A stretch of DNA of 11,782 nt from JARRJY01 sp050116415 (GTDB lineage Bacteria; Pseudomonadota; Gammaproteobacteria; UBA6429; Thiohalophilaceae). A program made the position numbers and the translations under genes. Positions 1 through 7,297 of this stretch are shown here, piece by piece. The notes under the pieces were generated by a model. It searched no databases, was not told the origin of the DNA, and saw only the letters and a list, made by a program, of their open reading frames with translations. Position 1 is the first letter of the stretch, and every line of letters starts with the position of its first letter. Location of the stretch: the NCBI GenBank assembly GCA_050116415.1, contig JASFOS010000065.1, forward strand, positions 1 to 11,782, written 5' to 3'.

Positions 1-330
1 CTGCAGTACATGACGCCGATCAAGGTGATCAACCTGAATAACCGTTACATGGGTATGGTGCGCCAGTGGCAGGAATTCTTCTATGAGAGTCGTTATTCGC
101 ACTCGTATATAGATGCCTTGCCTGACCTGGTGAAACTGGCAGAAGCCTATGGTCATGTCGGTATGCGAATTGAGAAACCGGAAGACGTGGAAGGGGCGCT
201 CAAGGAGGCCTTTGCCATGAAAGACCGGTTGGTATTTATGGATTTCATTACTGACCAGACAGAAAATGTTTACCCGATGATTGCGGCGGGTAAGGGCCAT
301 AATGAAATGCATGAAAGAGAGTTAGCCTGA
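1..330 (+). CDS. ilvI: Acetolactate synthase large (catalytic) subunit, C-terminal part
   Basis: This is the 3' end of a gene that enters from the left edge; the reading frame is open from base 1 and gives 109 residues before TGA. The protein condenses two pyruvates (or pyruvate and 2-ketobutyrate) in the first common step of valine, leucine and isoleucine synthesis, using thiamine diphosphate and FAD in the cytoplasm. The fragment has the end of the ThDP-binding domain: INLNNRYMGMVRQWQ at about residues 10-24, where the NN pair closes the GDG-x(~26)-NN thiamine motif and RQWQ is typical of biosynthetic AHAS. The remainder (LVFMDFITDQTENVYPMI) is the usual C-terminal end. The stop overlaps the ilvH start by one base (TGATG), which implies translational coupling of the two subunits. 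The full-length large subunit is usually about 570 residues, so roughly four fifths is missing. The symbol ilvI rather than ilvB is chosen because the partner is a long IlvH-type small subunit. Confidence 0.96.
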   Translation: MQYMTPIKVINLNNRYMGMVRQWQEFFYESRYSHSYIDALPDLVKLAEAYGHVGMRIEKPEDVEGALKEAFAMKDRLVFMDFITDQTENVYPMIAAGKGHNEMHERELA

Positions 331-824
331 TGCGACATATAATTTCAGTATTAATGGAAAACGAGTCGGGAGCCCTGTCGCGTGTAGCAGGTCTGTTTTC
401 AGCGCGGGGTTACAACATCGAGTCACTCACCGTGGCGCCAACCGAAGACCCCTCGTTATCACGCATGACGCTGGTGACGATTGGTTCGGAAAACATTGTT
501 GAGCAGATTATCAAGCAGCTCAACAAGCTGGTCGACGTGGTGAAGCTGGATGATATTACCAAGGGCAGCCACATTGAGCGTGAACTCATGTTGCTCAAGG
601 TGCGTGCGACCAGCAGTAATCAACGCGATGAAATGAAGCGCATGGCTGATATCTTTCGTGGACGTATCCTCGATGTTAGCGAGGAGACCTATACCATCGA
701 GTTGACCGGTACCGGTGACAAGCTGGATGCCTTCATTAATGCGATTGAAGATACCGACATTATTGAAACCGTGCGTTCGGGAGCTACCGGTATTTCACGT
801 GGTTCAAAGTCACTACATGTTTAG
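330..824 (+). CDS. ilvH: Acetolactate synthase small (regulatory) subunit
   Basis: A 164-residue regulatory subunit, the same size as E. coli IlvH (163) and much longer than IlvN. An N-terminal ACT domain (about residues 3-77) is followed by the C-terminal small-subunit domain (about 83-158). The valine-binding loop is visible as ENESGALSRVAGLFSARGYN. Residues N11, G14 and N29 match positions that in E. coli IlvH are linked to valine binding or resistance, so feedback inhibition by valine is probably retained (inference from known family positions). The start ATG shares its A with the last base of the ilvI stop; no other start is plausible. The gene sits 42 bases before ilvC in the same orientation, so all three are probably one operon whose promoter lies outside the window. 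Confidence 0.97.
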   Translation: MRHIISVLMENESGALSRVAGLFSARGYNIESLTVAPTEDPSLSRMTLVTIGSENIVEQIIKQLNKLVDVVKLDDITKGSHIERELMLLKVRATSSNQRDEMKRMADIFRGRILDVSEETYTIELTGTGDKLDAFINAIEDTDIIETVRSGATGISRGSKSLHV

Positions 825-866
825 TTTATTTACAGTTCTAGTTTTCAAGTAAAGGTAGGGAATTCA

Positions 867-1883
867 ATGAATATTTATTACGATAAAGATTGTGATCTTT
901 CTATCATCAAGGGTATGAACGTTACTATCCTTGGTTATGGTTCTCAAGGTCATGCGCATGCCAACAACCTGAAAGACTCGGGTGTTAATGTCACGGTTGG
1001 TTTGCGTGAAGGTTCAGCCTCTGCAGCCAAGGCCGAAAAAGCCGGGCTGACTGTAAAAAATGTGGCTGATGCCGTTGCCGGTGCTGACCTGGTCATGGTT
1101 TTGACTCCTGATGAATTCCAGTCCCAGCTTTACAAGGCGGATATTGCTCCTAACCTGAAACAAGGCGCAACACTGGCATTTGCCCATGGTTTTGCGATTC
1201 ACTATAACCAGATCGTCCCGCGTGAAGATCTGAACGTGATCATGATTGCGCCTAAAGCGCCAGGTCATACGGTACGCAATGAGTTCGTAAATGGTGGCGG
1301 TATTCCTGATCTGATTGCGATCTTCCAGGATGCTACAGGTACTGCGAAAGATATCGCGCTGTCTTACGCCTCGGCAATCGGTGGTGGTCGTACTGGTATC
1401 ATCGAGACGACGTTCAAAGATGAAACTGAAACGGATCTGTTCGGTGAGCAGGCTGTTTTATGTGGTGGTGCGGTTGAGCTGGTTAAAGCCGGTTTTGAAA
1501 CACTGGTCGAAGCGGGCTATGCACCGGAAATGGCGTACTTCGAATGCCTGCATGAGTTGAAGCTGATTGTTGATCTCATGTATGAAGGTGGTATCGCCAA
1601 CATGAATTACTCTATCTCCAACAACGCTGAGTATGGTGAGTATGTAACCGGTCCTCGGGTTATCAATGAAGAAAGCCGCTGGGCGATGAAAGAGGCACTG
1701 CATAACATCCAGACCGGTGAATATGCCAAGAAATTCATCCTTGAAGGCATGAGTAACTATCCGGAAATGACTGCGCACCGCCGTAACAATGCGGCCCATC
1801 CGATTGAGCAGGTCGGTGAGAAGTTACGCAGCATGATGCCATGGATTAAAGCAAACGCCCTGGTAGATAAAGATAAAAACTAA
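867..1883 (+). CDS. ilvC: Ketol-acid reductoisomerase, class I (NADP+)
   Basis: Isomerises and reduces acetolactate or acetohydroxybutyrate, the second step of branched-chain amino acid synthesis, using Mg2+ and NADPH in the cytoplasm. At 338 residues it is a short class I KARI, the size of the Pseudomonas enzyme. The Rossmann motif GYGSQG is at residues 23-28. The cofactor loop (VGLREGSASAAKA, about 44-56) has the Arg and Ser residues expected for binding the 2'-phosphate of NADPH. The known catalytic and metal positions are all present: H107, K130, D190, E194, E226, E230 and S251. A purine-rich ribosome site (GTAGGG) sits six bases before ATG 867. Codon use favours GGT for glycine, as in strongly expressed genes. 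A strong terminator follows within ten bases, marking this as the last gene of the ilv operon. Confidence 0.98.
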   Translation: MNIYYDKDCDLSIIKGMNVTILGYGSQGHAHANNLKDSGVNVTVGLREGSASAAKAEKAGLTVKNVADAVAGADLVMVLTPDEFQSQLYKADIAPNLKQGATLAFAHGFAIHYNQIVPREDLNVIMIAPKAPGHTVRNEFVNGGGIPDLIAIFQDATGTAKDIALSYASAIGGGRTGIIETTFKDETETDLFGEQAVLCGGAVELVKAGFETLVEAGYAPEMAYFECLHELKLIVDLMYEGGIANMNYSISNNAEYGEYVTGPRVINEESRWAMKEALHNIQTGEYAKKFILEGMSNYPEMTAHRRNNAAHPIEQVGEKLRSMMPWIKANALVDKDKN

Positions 1884-1891
1884 CCACGACC

Positions 1892-1917
1892 AAAGGCCGG
1901 ATTTTCCGGCCTTTTTT
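1892..1917 (+). terminator. Rho-independent terminator after ilvC
   Basis: A perfect GGCCGGA / TCCGGCC stem (1895-1901 with 1905-1911) and a TTT loop are followed by six T residues (1912-1917). Adding AAA before and TTT after extends the stem to ten pairs. It lies eight bases after the ilvC stop and about 20 bases before the psd-like start, so transcription of the phospholipid block must come from read-through or from a promoter that I cannot identify in so short a gap. Confidence 0.93.
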
Positions 1918-1937
1918 ATTTATAAGTTTATGTGCTT

Positions 1938-2558
1938 ATGGCTGTATCAAGACACGCAATAATTTCCCCTGAAGGAACACCTTTCATTATCGTGACAACT
2001 TTGGTCGTGGCGATACTGAATTATTTTTATGGGGCATATGCCACACCATTATGGTTGTTAGTGGTCTTTGTTATCTGGTTATATCGTGATCCGGTACGCA
2101 AGGTACCCGCCTTACCACTGGGTATCGTTAGCCCGGTTGACGGCAAGATCGTGGCTGCCGAACAACACCCGGATCCCTATCTGGGCAGAGATGCCAATCT
2201 TGTTCGCATTGAAATGTCACCGACCTCCGTGTTTTCCATCAGGGGAGTGATTGAAGGCAAGATTGTACAGCAATGGCTCGATCAGGAATCAGGTGCGAAG
2301 CATGATGTGGCACACGCGATACATATCGAAACAGACGAAAAAGACGACGTGATCGTGGTATTGAGACCAGGGCGCGTGTTCAAGCGCTTGAGCTGTGATG
2401 CGAATATCGGCGAACGCGTTGGCCAGGGGCATCGCTGCGGTATTATTCCATTTGGCTCAGTGATTGATGTATATTTACCGGTAACATCACATATCAATGT
2501 CACGATAGGTCAATCTGTAACAAGTGGTGAAACCGTACTGGCTGATATTATAAAATAG
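1938..2558 (+). CDS. psd: Phosphatidylserine decarboxylase family protein, divergent (type II, short form)
   Basis: Family members cleave themselves at a Gly-Ser bond to create a pyruvoyl group, then decarboxylate phosphatidylserine to phosphatidylethanolamine at the inner membrane. Counting from the GTG at 1932, the features are: two hydrophobic segments (about 17-33 and 39-51); a LYRDPVRKVP box like the FFRDPxR box of short Psd proteins; SPVDGKI with the conserved Asp (D70); and a C-terminal FGSVIDVYLP whose G175-S176 is the expected self-cleavage site. The region that normally reads MSPxxVHVNRxP is instead MSPTSVFSIRGVIEGK, so the catalytic His appears to be missing (F101 in its place). 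Activity is therefore uncertain. The ATG at 1938 is preferred over the in-frame GTG at 1932; neither has a clear Shine-Dalgarno site. The gene follows the ilvC terminator and precedes the transferase and pssA, which supports a role in phospholipid metabolism. Confidence 0.82.
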   Translation: MAVSRHAIISPEGTPFIIVTTLVVAILNYFYGAYATPLWLLVVFVIWLYRDPVRKVPALPLGIVSPVDGKIVAAEQHPDPYLGRDANLVRIEMSPTSVFSIRGVIEGKIVQQWLDQESGAKHDVAHAIHIETDEKDDVIVVLRPGRVFKRLSCDANIGERVGQGHRCGIIPFGSVIDVYLPVTSHINVTIGQSVTSGETVLADIIK

Positions 2559-2591
2559 TCATTTAATTATTTACTGGGTTAAAGTACGCCT

Positions 2592-4604
2592 ATGGAATTT
2601 ACACGAAAGCATAAGAAAATCGCCATTGCGATTGCCTCTTTGATTCTTATCCTACACCTTTTTATCAGTACCTCACTATTTTCAAAACAGGAGCTTGCTC
2701 GCTATTTCCTGATGATCGCGGTTTTTTACTCATTGATCCTTCTGGAAATATACCAACTGGGACGGATCAGGCGCGCACTCGTCACCGCCGGGCACATTCT
2801 ATTATTATCGGTAATTATTCTCCTGGTAACGATTATTCCTGTCCTCGCTGCCAGTGCGCTAGGTATATTACCCATAGATATATCAATATCGACAATATTG
2901 GAAACCAATATTATTTTTGCCTTGTGTATTGCTGCCATCTATTACGTGTCCAGGAATATCCATCAAAATGCTGCGCGAGCTATTTTTCTGGTCATTATCA
3001 ATACAGTTTTTATTTTGAATTGTTTTTTCGTCGCCTTGCTATATTCCACAGGTTTCGAATTTGGTCCCACTGTGTTTCTGCATATCGACGCAACTGCTAT
3101 TAAAGTCGCTGCGGGCCAATTCTTTTATGTGCTTTTGTTGCTCAGCGCAATTATGCTACCGGTTTCGTATGTTTTTTATAGATTGGTACACAAGCAGGAC
3201 AAGGAAAAACTTTCATTAGGCGTGGCCTCGCTATGTATGTTGGCACTTTCGGCTAACGCGGTTGCATTAAATATAAAAGATTATGAGATATCGGCAACGG
3301 TTCCTACGGTTTCTTTGCTAGAAGCCTGGCTTCAGTTCAATAAAACAGACTATGACGACAAGAAAAAATTCTACAACAGCATCAGGTATAGCGAGCAGGA
3401 AAATAAAGCATTACAACAACTGGGAATAAGAAAAAAATTTACGCCGAGTAAAATTGTAAAAAAAGAGAATAATTACAATCTCATTGTTGTTTATCTGGAG
3501 TCGTTGCAATCGAATTTCACCAAGCGTGGTGGATGGCCGGAAAAAAAATCATTAATGCCAGTACTTGACTCGCTAAGAGATAATTATTCGGTCTTTGATA
3601 ACATGTACAATAGTGTGACACCGACGATAAATGCAGTAGTTAGCTCACAGTGTGGTATAGACCTGGAAATTGGTGGCGATGTAAATATGTCGAACGCTAT
3701 CCTTGGTGGCTATGATAAAAAAATGAGAGCCTTGTACCAGCAAAAGCTGTTCTGCCTATCCGACTATCTGCATCAGGCTGGCTATACACAGATTTTCATG
3801 AAAGGCGCACCTATGAAGTTTTCCGGTAAAGGACAATTCCTCGAGTCACATAGTTACGATGAGGCGATAGGCCTTGAAGAACTTAACCTGTTTGGCAAAT
3901 ATACGGAAAGGGCAAATCGATGGGGTGTCCCTGATCCTATATTATTCAGAGAGGCGGCCAAGGAGTTGGAGCAACTGCGTAATCAGGAAAAGCCATTTAG
4001 TATCAACATCCTCACGATTAATTCACATACACCGGGATTTGAGGATGAGGAATGTCCCACGTATCGGGAAGGAAATGCGTTATTAAACGGCATTCATTGT
4101 ACCGACTATTCACTTGGCTGGTTTCTTGACTATCTAGAAAAAAATAATTATTTCAAAGACACAGTCCTGGTTTTGATGGGTGACCATGTGATGTTCAAGT
4201 CACAGGTGAATGATGAATTATTAGATATGCTTCCAGCACTAAGTTGGTATGGTAAAACCTATTTTTCAATTCGCGATCCTGAGAAACGTTCGCCCAGGTA
4301 TGTTGATACCATAGGATATACGGCCGATCTGGCGCCAACTGTCACGGATTTGCTGGGTTTTGGCGAACTGCGTTTTGCCGATGGACGTTCATTACTGGGA
4401 AGTCGAAAAAAATACCAGCGTTTAATTGCCAAACGATTTGAGGTTCTTAATGGTGAACAGACACCGCGTATTATCAATTATCTGGGCGATAAATGTAGCC
4501 TGGAGGAATTGAACCAAGCCACTATTGAGTTATCAAACCAACCGCTGACGGACTGTCAGCGAGAAAAAGTCTACTATGCCAAGCATCTATTTTTGTATAA
4601 CTAA
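2592..4604 (+). CDS. Polytopic membrane sulfatase-fold phospholipid headgroup transferase, OpgB/LtaS-like
   Basis: A 670-residue inner-membrane enzyme. The N-terminus is Lys-rich, followed by about seven hydrophobic segments (roughly 9-30, 36-56, 65-89, 103-121, 129-152, 174-197, 206-227), which would place residues 230-670 in the periplasm. The catalytic half has the alkaline-phosphatase/sulfatase layout: VVYLESLQ with metal ligand E303; TPTINAVVSSQCGID with probable nucleophile T345; NSHTPG with H479; and GDH with D531-H532. The SQCG motif and the following CLSDYLHQAGY...KGAPMKFSGKGQFLESH stretch resemble E. coli OpgB (phosphoglycerol transferase to periplasmic glucans) more than LtaS or EptA, by memory of those sequences. 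The donor is probably a phospholipid; whether phosphoglycerol or phosphoethanolamine is moved, and the acceptor, cannot be told. No opgG or opgH is in view. It is markedly AT-rich (single 60-base lines near 32-48% GC against 68% for a pssA line), suggesting later arrival. No clear ribosome site is seen. Confidence 0.85.
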   Translation: MEFTRKHKKIAIAIASLILILHLFISTSLFSKQELARYFLMIAVFYSLILLEIYQLGRIRRALVTAGHILLLSVIILLVTIIPVLAASALGILPIDISISTILETNIIFALCIAAIYYVSRNIHQNAARAIFLVIINTVFILNCFFVALLYSTGFEFGPTVFLHIDATAIKVAAGQFFYVLLLLSAIMLPVSYVFYRLVHKQDKEKLSLGVASLCMLALSANAVALNIKDYEISATVPTVSLLEAWLQFNKTDYDDKKKFYNSIRYSEQENKALQQLGIRKKFTPSKIVKKENNYNLIVVYLESLQSNFTKRGGWPEKKSLMPVLDSLRDNYSVFDNMYNSVTPTINAVVSSQCGIDLEIGGDVNMSNAILGGYDKKMRALYQQKLFCLSDYLHQAGYTQIFMKGAPMKFSGKGQFLESHSYDEAIGLEELNLFGKYTERANRWGVPDPILFREAAKELEQLRNQEKPFSINILTINSHTPGFEDEECPTYREGNALLNGIHCTDYSLGWFLDYLEKNNYFKDTVLVLMGDHVMFKSQVNDELLDMLPALSWYGKTYFSIRDPEKRSPRYVDTIGYTADLAPTVTDLLGFGELRFADGRSLLGSRKKYQRLIAKRFEVLNGEQTPRIINYLGDKCSLEELNQATIELSNQPLTDCQREKVYYAKHLFLYN

Positions 4605-4659
4605 CTGCTGCGTTCTACTATAGTAGCTAGAGTATAAGTTTTAAGCAGATATCGAATCC

Positions 4660-5442
4660 ATGAGCAAAAAAAAGACATCTTCTTCGCAACAACGTCGCGG
4701 TATCTATTTACTGCCCAACCTGTTTACCACCGCGGCATTGTTTGCCGGTTTTTATGGCATTGTCGCGGCCACCAAGGGGCAGTTTGAAACGGCGGCCATC
4801 GCCATTTATGTGGCGATGCTGCTGGACGGTCTGGACGGGCGAGTCGCCCGCCTGACCAACACCCAGAGTGATTTTGGTGCCGAGTATGACAGCCTGGCGG
4901 ACATGATTTCCTTTGGCCTGGCGCCGGCCCTGGTCATGTATGAATGGGTGTTGTCCGATATGGGCAAACTGGGCTGGCTGGCCGCGTTTATTTATACCGC
5001 GGGGGGAGCCTTGCGCCTGGCGCGTTTCAATACCCAGGTCGGGATTGCCGACAAGCGCTATTTCCAGGGGCTGGCCAGCCCGTCCGCTGCCGCGATCGTG
5101 GCCGGCATGGTCTGGGTTGGGGATATTTACCTTCCCCAGGGGCCGGTTTTGCAGTATACCGCGCTGATCCTGACCCTGGTGGCCGGCTTGCTGATGGTCA
5201 GCAATATTCGCTACCACAGCTTCAAAGGCATTGATTTGAAAGGAAAAGTGCCTTTCGTGGCGATGCTTGTGATCGTGCTGGTATTCGTGCTGGTGACCTA
5301 CGATCCGCCCTCTGTGCTGTTCAGCGTGTTCCTGCTCTACGCCTTGTCGGGACCGGTGATGACCCTGGTGCAATTACGTCAGCGTCGTGCGGAGCGCAAG
5401 GCGCACAAAATGTCGCCTGAAGAGTCAAAATCAGAAGATTGA
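4660..5442 (+). CDS. pssA: CDP-diacylglycerol-serine O-phosphatidyltransferase
   Basis: Makes phosphatidylserine from CDP-diacylglycerol and serine in the inner membrane, the committed step towards phosphatidylethanolamine. The full CDP-alcohol phosphatidyltransferase signature is present: D56..D59-G60-x2-A63-R64-x8-G73-x3-D77-x3-D81, the metal- and nucleotide-binding aspartates. Several hydrophobic helices follow (about 104-116, 143-158, 163-182, 197-213, 217-234), with a charged cytoplasmic tail rich in Arg, Lys and Glu. This is the integral membrane type, not the phospholipase-D-like PssA of E. coli. Length is 260 residues, normal for the family. A perfect palindrome CTACTATAGTAG (4615-4626) lies in the 55-base gap before it, without a T tract. 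The ribosome site is weak. The leuA promoter begins directly after its stop. Confidence 0.95.
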   Translation: MSKKKTSSSQQRRGIYLLPNLFTTAALFAGFYGIVAATKGQFETAAIAIYVAMLLDGLDGRVARLTNTQSDFGAEYDSLADMISFGLAPALVMYEWVLSDMGKLGWLAAFIYTAGGALRLARFNTQVGIADKRYFQGLASPSAAAIVAGMVWVGDIYLPQGPVLQYTALILTLVAGLLMVSNIRYHSFKGIDLKGKVPFVAMLVIVLVFVLVTYDPPSVLFSVFLLYALSGPVMTLVQLRQRRAERKAHKMSPEESKSED

Positions 5443-5443
5443 C

Positions 5444-5472
5444 TTGGCAAATGGCTTATTCGACGTTATATT
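5444..5472 (+). promoter_or_regulatory. Sigma-70-like promoter for leuA and its leader
   Basis: A TTGGCA -35 box (5444-5449) and a TATATT -10 box (5467-5472) are separated by 17 bases; each differs from consensus at one position. It starts two bases after the pssA stop. Transcription would begin near 5479, leaving about 23 bases before the leader ORF and about 260 before leuA. This makes leuA an independent unit from the phospholipid block. Confidence 0.68.
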
Positions 5473-5501
5473 AAGTCTAAATATTGAGGCTATTTCCCCT
5501 T

Positions 5502-5612
5502 ATGAATAGACAGTCGCACAGTACAAAAGCCGTTCCTCATGGCAACATGAGCGTTACTGCTGCGCGCCTGTTTCGTCCTGCTCATCTCCTGGCTCTGCGA
5601 CTACTGCCCTGA
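5502..5612 (+). CDS. Putative leucine-rich leader peptide upstream of leuA
   Basis: A 36-codon ORF in the long leuA leader. Leucine takes six of the last fourteen positions (23, 29, 30, 32, 34, 35); the end reads HLLALRLLP and uses CTC, CTG, CTG, CTA and CTG, with uncommon CGA and CTA codons side by side. Such clusters are the hallmark of leader peptides that sense charged leucyl-tRNA by ribosome stalling, as leuL does in enteric bacteria. The ORF lies between a good promoter and leuA, and competing hairpins follow it. A GAGG at 5486-5489 could be the ribosome site, although its 12-base spacing is long. An in-frame ATG at codon 16 (5547) is an alternative start and keeps all the leucines. There is no homology-based support; the call rests on position and composition. 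Confidence 0.6.
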   Translation: MNRQSHSTKAVPHGNMSVTAARLFRPAHLLALRLLP

Positions 5613-5722
5613 GGGGCATAGATATCGAGCGCGCTAGTGCTGGAGCGCCAGACCACAGCCAGCAAAATCCAGATAGTTATACGACTCAAAATTAAGGCCT
5701 GACCATGTCATAATTGGCCAGG
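5589..5722 (+). promoter_or_regulatory. Alternative RNA hairpins in the leuA leader (candidate attenuator)
   Basis: Three pairings can be drawn. The Leu codon region CTGGCT (5589-5594) can pair with AGCCAG (5657-5662). TGCTGG (5638-5643) can pair with CCAGCA (5659-5664), using mostly the same 3' arm, so the two exclude each other. CCTGACCA (5698-5705) can pair with TGGCCAGG (5715-5722) with one mismatch, ending six bases before the leuA ribosome site GGAG (5728-5731). No run of U follows any of these hairpins, so a classic intrinsic attenuator is not obvious. Control of leuA translation or Rho-dependent attenuation would fit better. Drawn by eye, without energy calculation. Confidence 0.42.
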
Positions 5723-5738
5723 TATATGGAGTTAGATC

Positions 5739-7286
5739 ATGAGCGACAAATTAATAATTTTTGATACCACCTTGCGCGACGGGGAGCAGAGCCCAGGCGC
5801 ATCCATGACCAAAGATGAAAAAGTCCGCATCGCCAAGGCGCTGGAGCGTATGCATGTGGATGTTATCGAGGCCGGTTTTCCTATTGCCAGCCAGGGCGAC
5901 TTCGAATCGGTTCAGGCCGTGGCCCAGGTCGTCAAGGACAGCACTGTCTGTGGCCTTGCCCGGGCGTTGGACAAGGACATTGACCGCGCCGGTGAAGCCC
6001 TGAAAGCGGCGAACAACGCGCGCATTCATACCTTTATCGCCACCTCGCCGATTCACATGGAGCAGAAGCTGCGCATGACGCCGGATCAGGTGGTGGAGCA
6101 GGCCATTCATGCCGTGAAGCGGGCTCGTCAATATACCGATAACGTGGAGTTCTCGGCAGAAGATGCGGGGCGTTCGGAACTGGATTTCCTTTGCCGGATC
6201 GTGGAAGCCGTGATTGATGCCGGTGCCTCCACCATCAATATTCCCGATACCGTCGGTTACAACATGCCTAACCAGTTTGGTGAGACCATCCGCCAGTTGA
6301 TAGAGCGGGTGCCCAATTCCGACAAGGCGATCTTCTCGGTGCACTGTCATAATGATCTTGGTTTGGCGGTGGCCAATTCCTTGTCGGCGGTGATGAATGG
6401 TGCACGCCAGGTGGAATGCACGATTAATGGCCTGGGAGAACGTGCCGGGAATGCCTCGTTGGAAGAAATCGTCATGGGAGTGCGGACCCGCAAGGATATT
6501 TTCGATTGTACTGTCGATCATATCGATACCACCCAGATCGTACCGACCTCACGCCTGGTCTCGGGTATCACCGGCTTTGCCGTGCAACCCAACAAGGCAA
6601 TCGTCGGGGCCAATGCATTTGCCCATGAATCGGGTATCCACCAGGATGGCGTGCTGAAACACCGTGAGACCTATGAAATCATGCGTGCCCAGGATGTGGG
6701 CTGGTCAGATAACCGCATGGTGTTGGGTAAGCACTCGGGGCGAAATGCCTTCAAAACCCGTATGCAGGAATTGGGCATCGAGTTCGCCTCCGAAGAGGAA
6801 CTGAATACCGCGTTTTCCTTGTTCAAGGATCTGGCCGACAAGAAACACGAGATCTACGATGAGGATCTTCAGGCCCTGGCCACCGAGACCAACATCGAGG
6901 CGGAAAACGAGTGGGTCAAGCTGGTGTCGATCAAATCTTACTCGGAAACCGGTGAAACACCTTCTGCCAGTGTCACCCTGTGGGTTAACGGTGAAGAAAA
7001 GCATGCGGATTCAGATGGCGGCGGCCAGGTGGATGCCACCTTTAAAGCCATCGAGGCAATTATTAACAGTGAAACTGAATTGCAGCTTTATTCCGTAAAC
7101 AACATTACCAGCGGGACTGATTCACAGGGTGAAGTGACGGTACGCCTGGAAAAAGCCGGGCGTATTGTCAATGGCCAGGGGGCGGACACGGATATCGTGA
7201 TTGCCTCGGCCAAGGCCTACGTGAATGCGCTCAACAAGATCATGTCGCCGGTTGAACGCGCCCACCCGCAGTCGGCAGACGTGTAA
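5739..7286 (+). CDS. leuA: 2-isopropylmalate synthase
   Basis: Condenses acetyl-CoA with 2-ketoisovalerate, the committed step of leucine synthesis, in the cytoplasm. At 515 residues it has the usual bacterial length. The HMGL-like TIM barrel starts with FDTTLRDGEQSPGASM (residues 8-23; R13 and D14 are catalytic or metal-binding). It has the metal site VHCHNDLG (H202, H204), GLGERAGNASLEE (231-243) and HESGIHQDG (296-304). The C-terminal LeuA regulatory domain (about 390-505, starting near WVKLVSIKSYSETG) normally binds leucine for feedback inhibition and appears intact. A GGAG (5728-5731) lies seven bases before ATG 5739. It has its own promoter and a long leader, so leucine probably controls both synthesis and activity. 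The uracil-DNA glycosylase gene starts 11 bases after the stop. Confidence 0.98.
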   Translation: MSDKLIIFDTTLRDGEQSPGASMTKDEKVRIAKALERMHVDVIEAGFPIASQGDFESVQAVAQVVKDSTVCGLARALDKDIDRAGEALKAANNARIHTFIATSPIHMEQKLRMTPDQVVEQAIHAVKRARQYTDNVEFSAEDAGRSELDFLCRIVEAVIDAGASTINIPDTVGYNMPNQFGETIRQLIERVPNSDKAIFSVHCHNDLGLAVANSLSAVMNGARQVECTINGLGERAGNASLEEIVMGVRTRKDIFDCTVDHIDTTQIVPTSRLVSGITGFAVQPNKAIVGANAFAHESGIHQDGVLKHRETYEIMRAQDVGWSDNRMVLGKHSGRNAFKTRMQELGIEFASEEELNTAFSLFKDLADKKHEIYDEDLQALATETNIEAENEWVKLVSIKSYSETGETPSASVTLWVNGEEKHADSDGGGQVDATFKAIEAIINSETELQLYSVNNITSGTDSQGEVTVRLEKAGRIVNGQGADTDIVIASAKAYVNALNKIMSPVERAHPQSADV

Positions 7287-7297
7287 AATCGTGCGCC

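Noticed and set aside
4615..4626. Palindrome CTACTATAGTAG before pssA as a terminator
   Set aside because: A perfect palindrome without a loop or T tract cannot form a terminator; it is short enough to arise by chance, and is noted only in the pssA entry.
4708..5373. A 221-codon open frame on the minus strand opposite pssA
   Set aside because: It is a shadow of pssA: rich in His, Gln, Gly and Arg, without recognisable motifs, and fully covered by a gene with an intact family signature.
5439..5472. TTGACT (5439-5444) as the -35 box of the leuA promoter
   Set aside because: The distance to TATATT is 22 bases, too long; TTGGCA at 5444 gives the ideal 17.
5751..6521. A 256-codon open frame on the minus strand opposite leuA
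   Set aside because: It mirrors the conserved leuA barrel, shows no domain and has no ribosome site; high GC at third positions explains the lack of stops.
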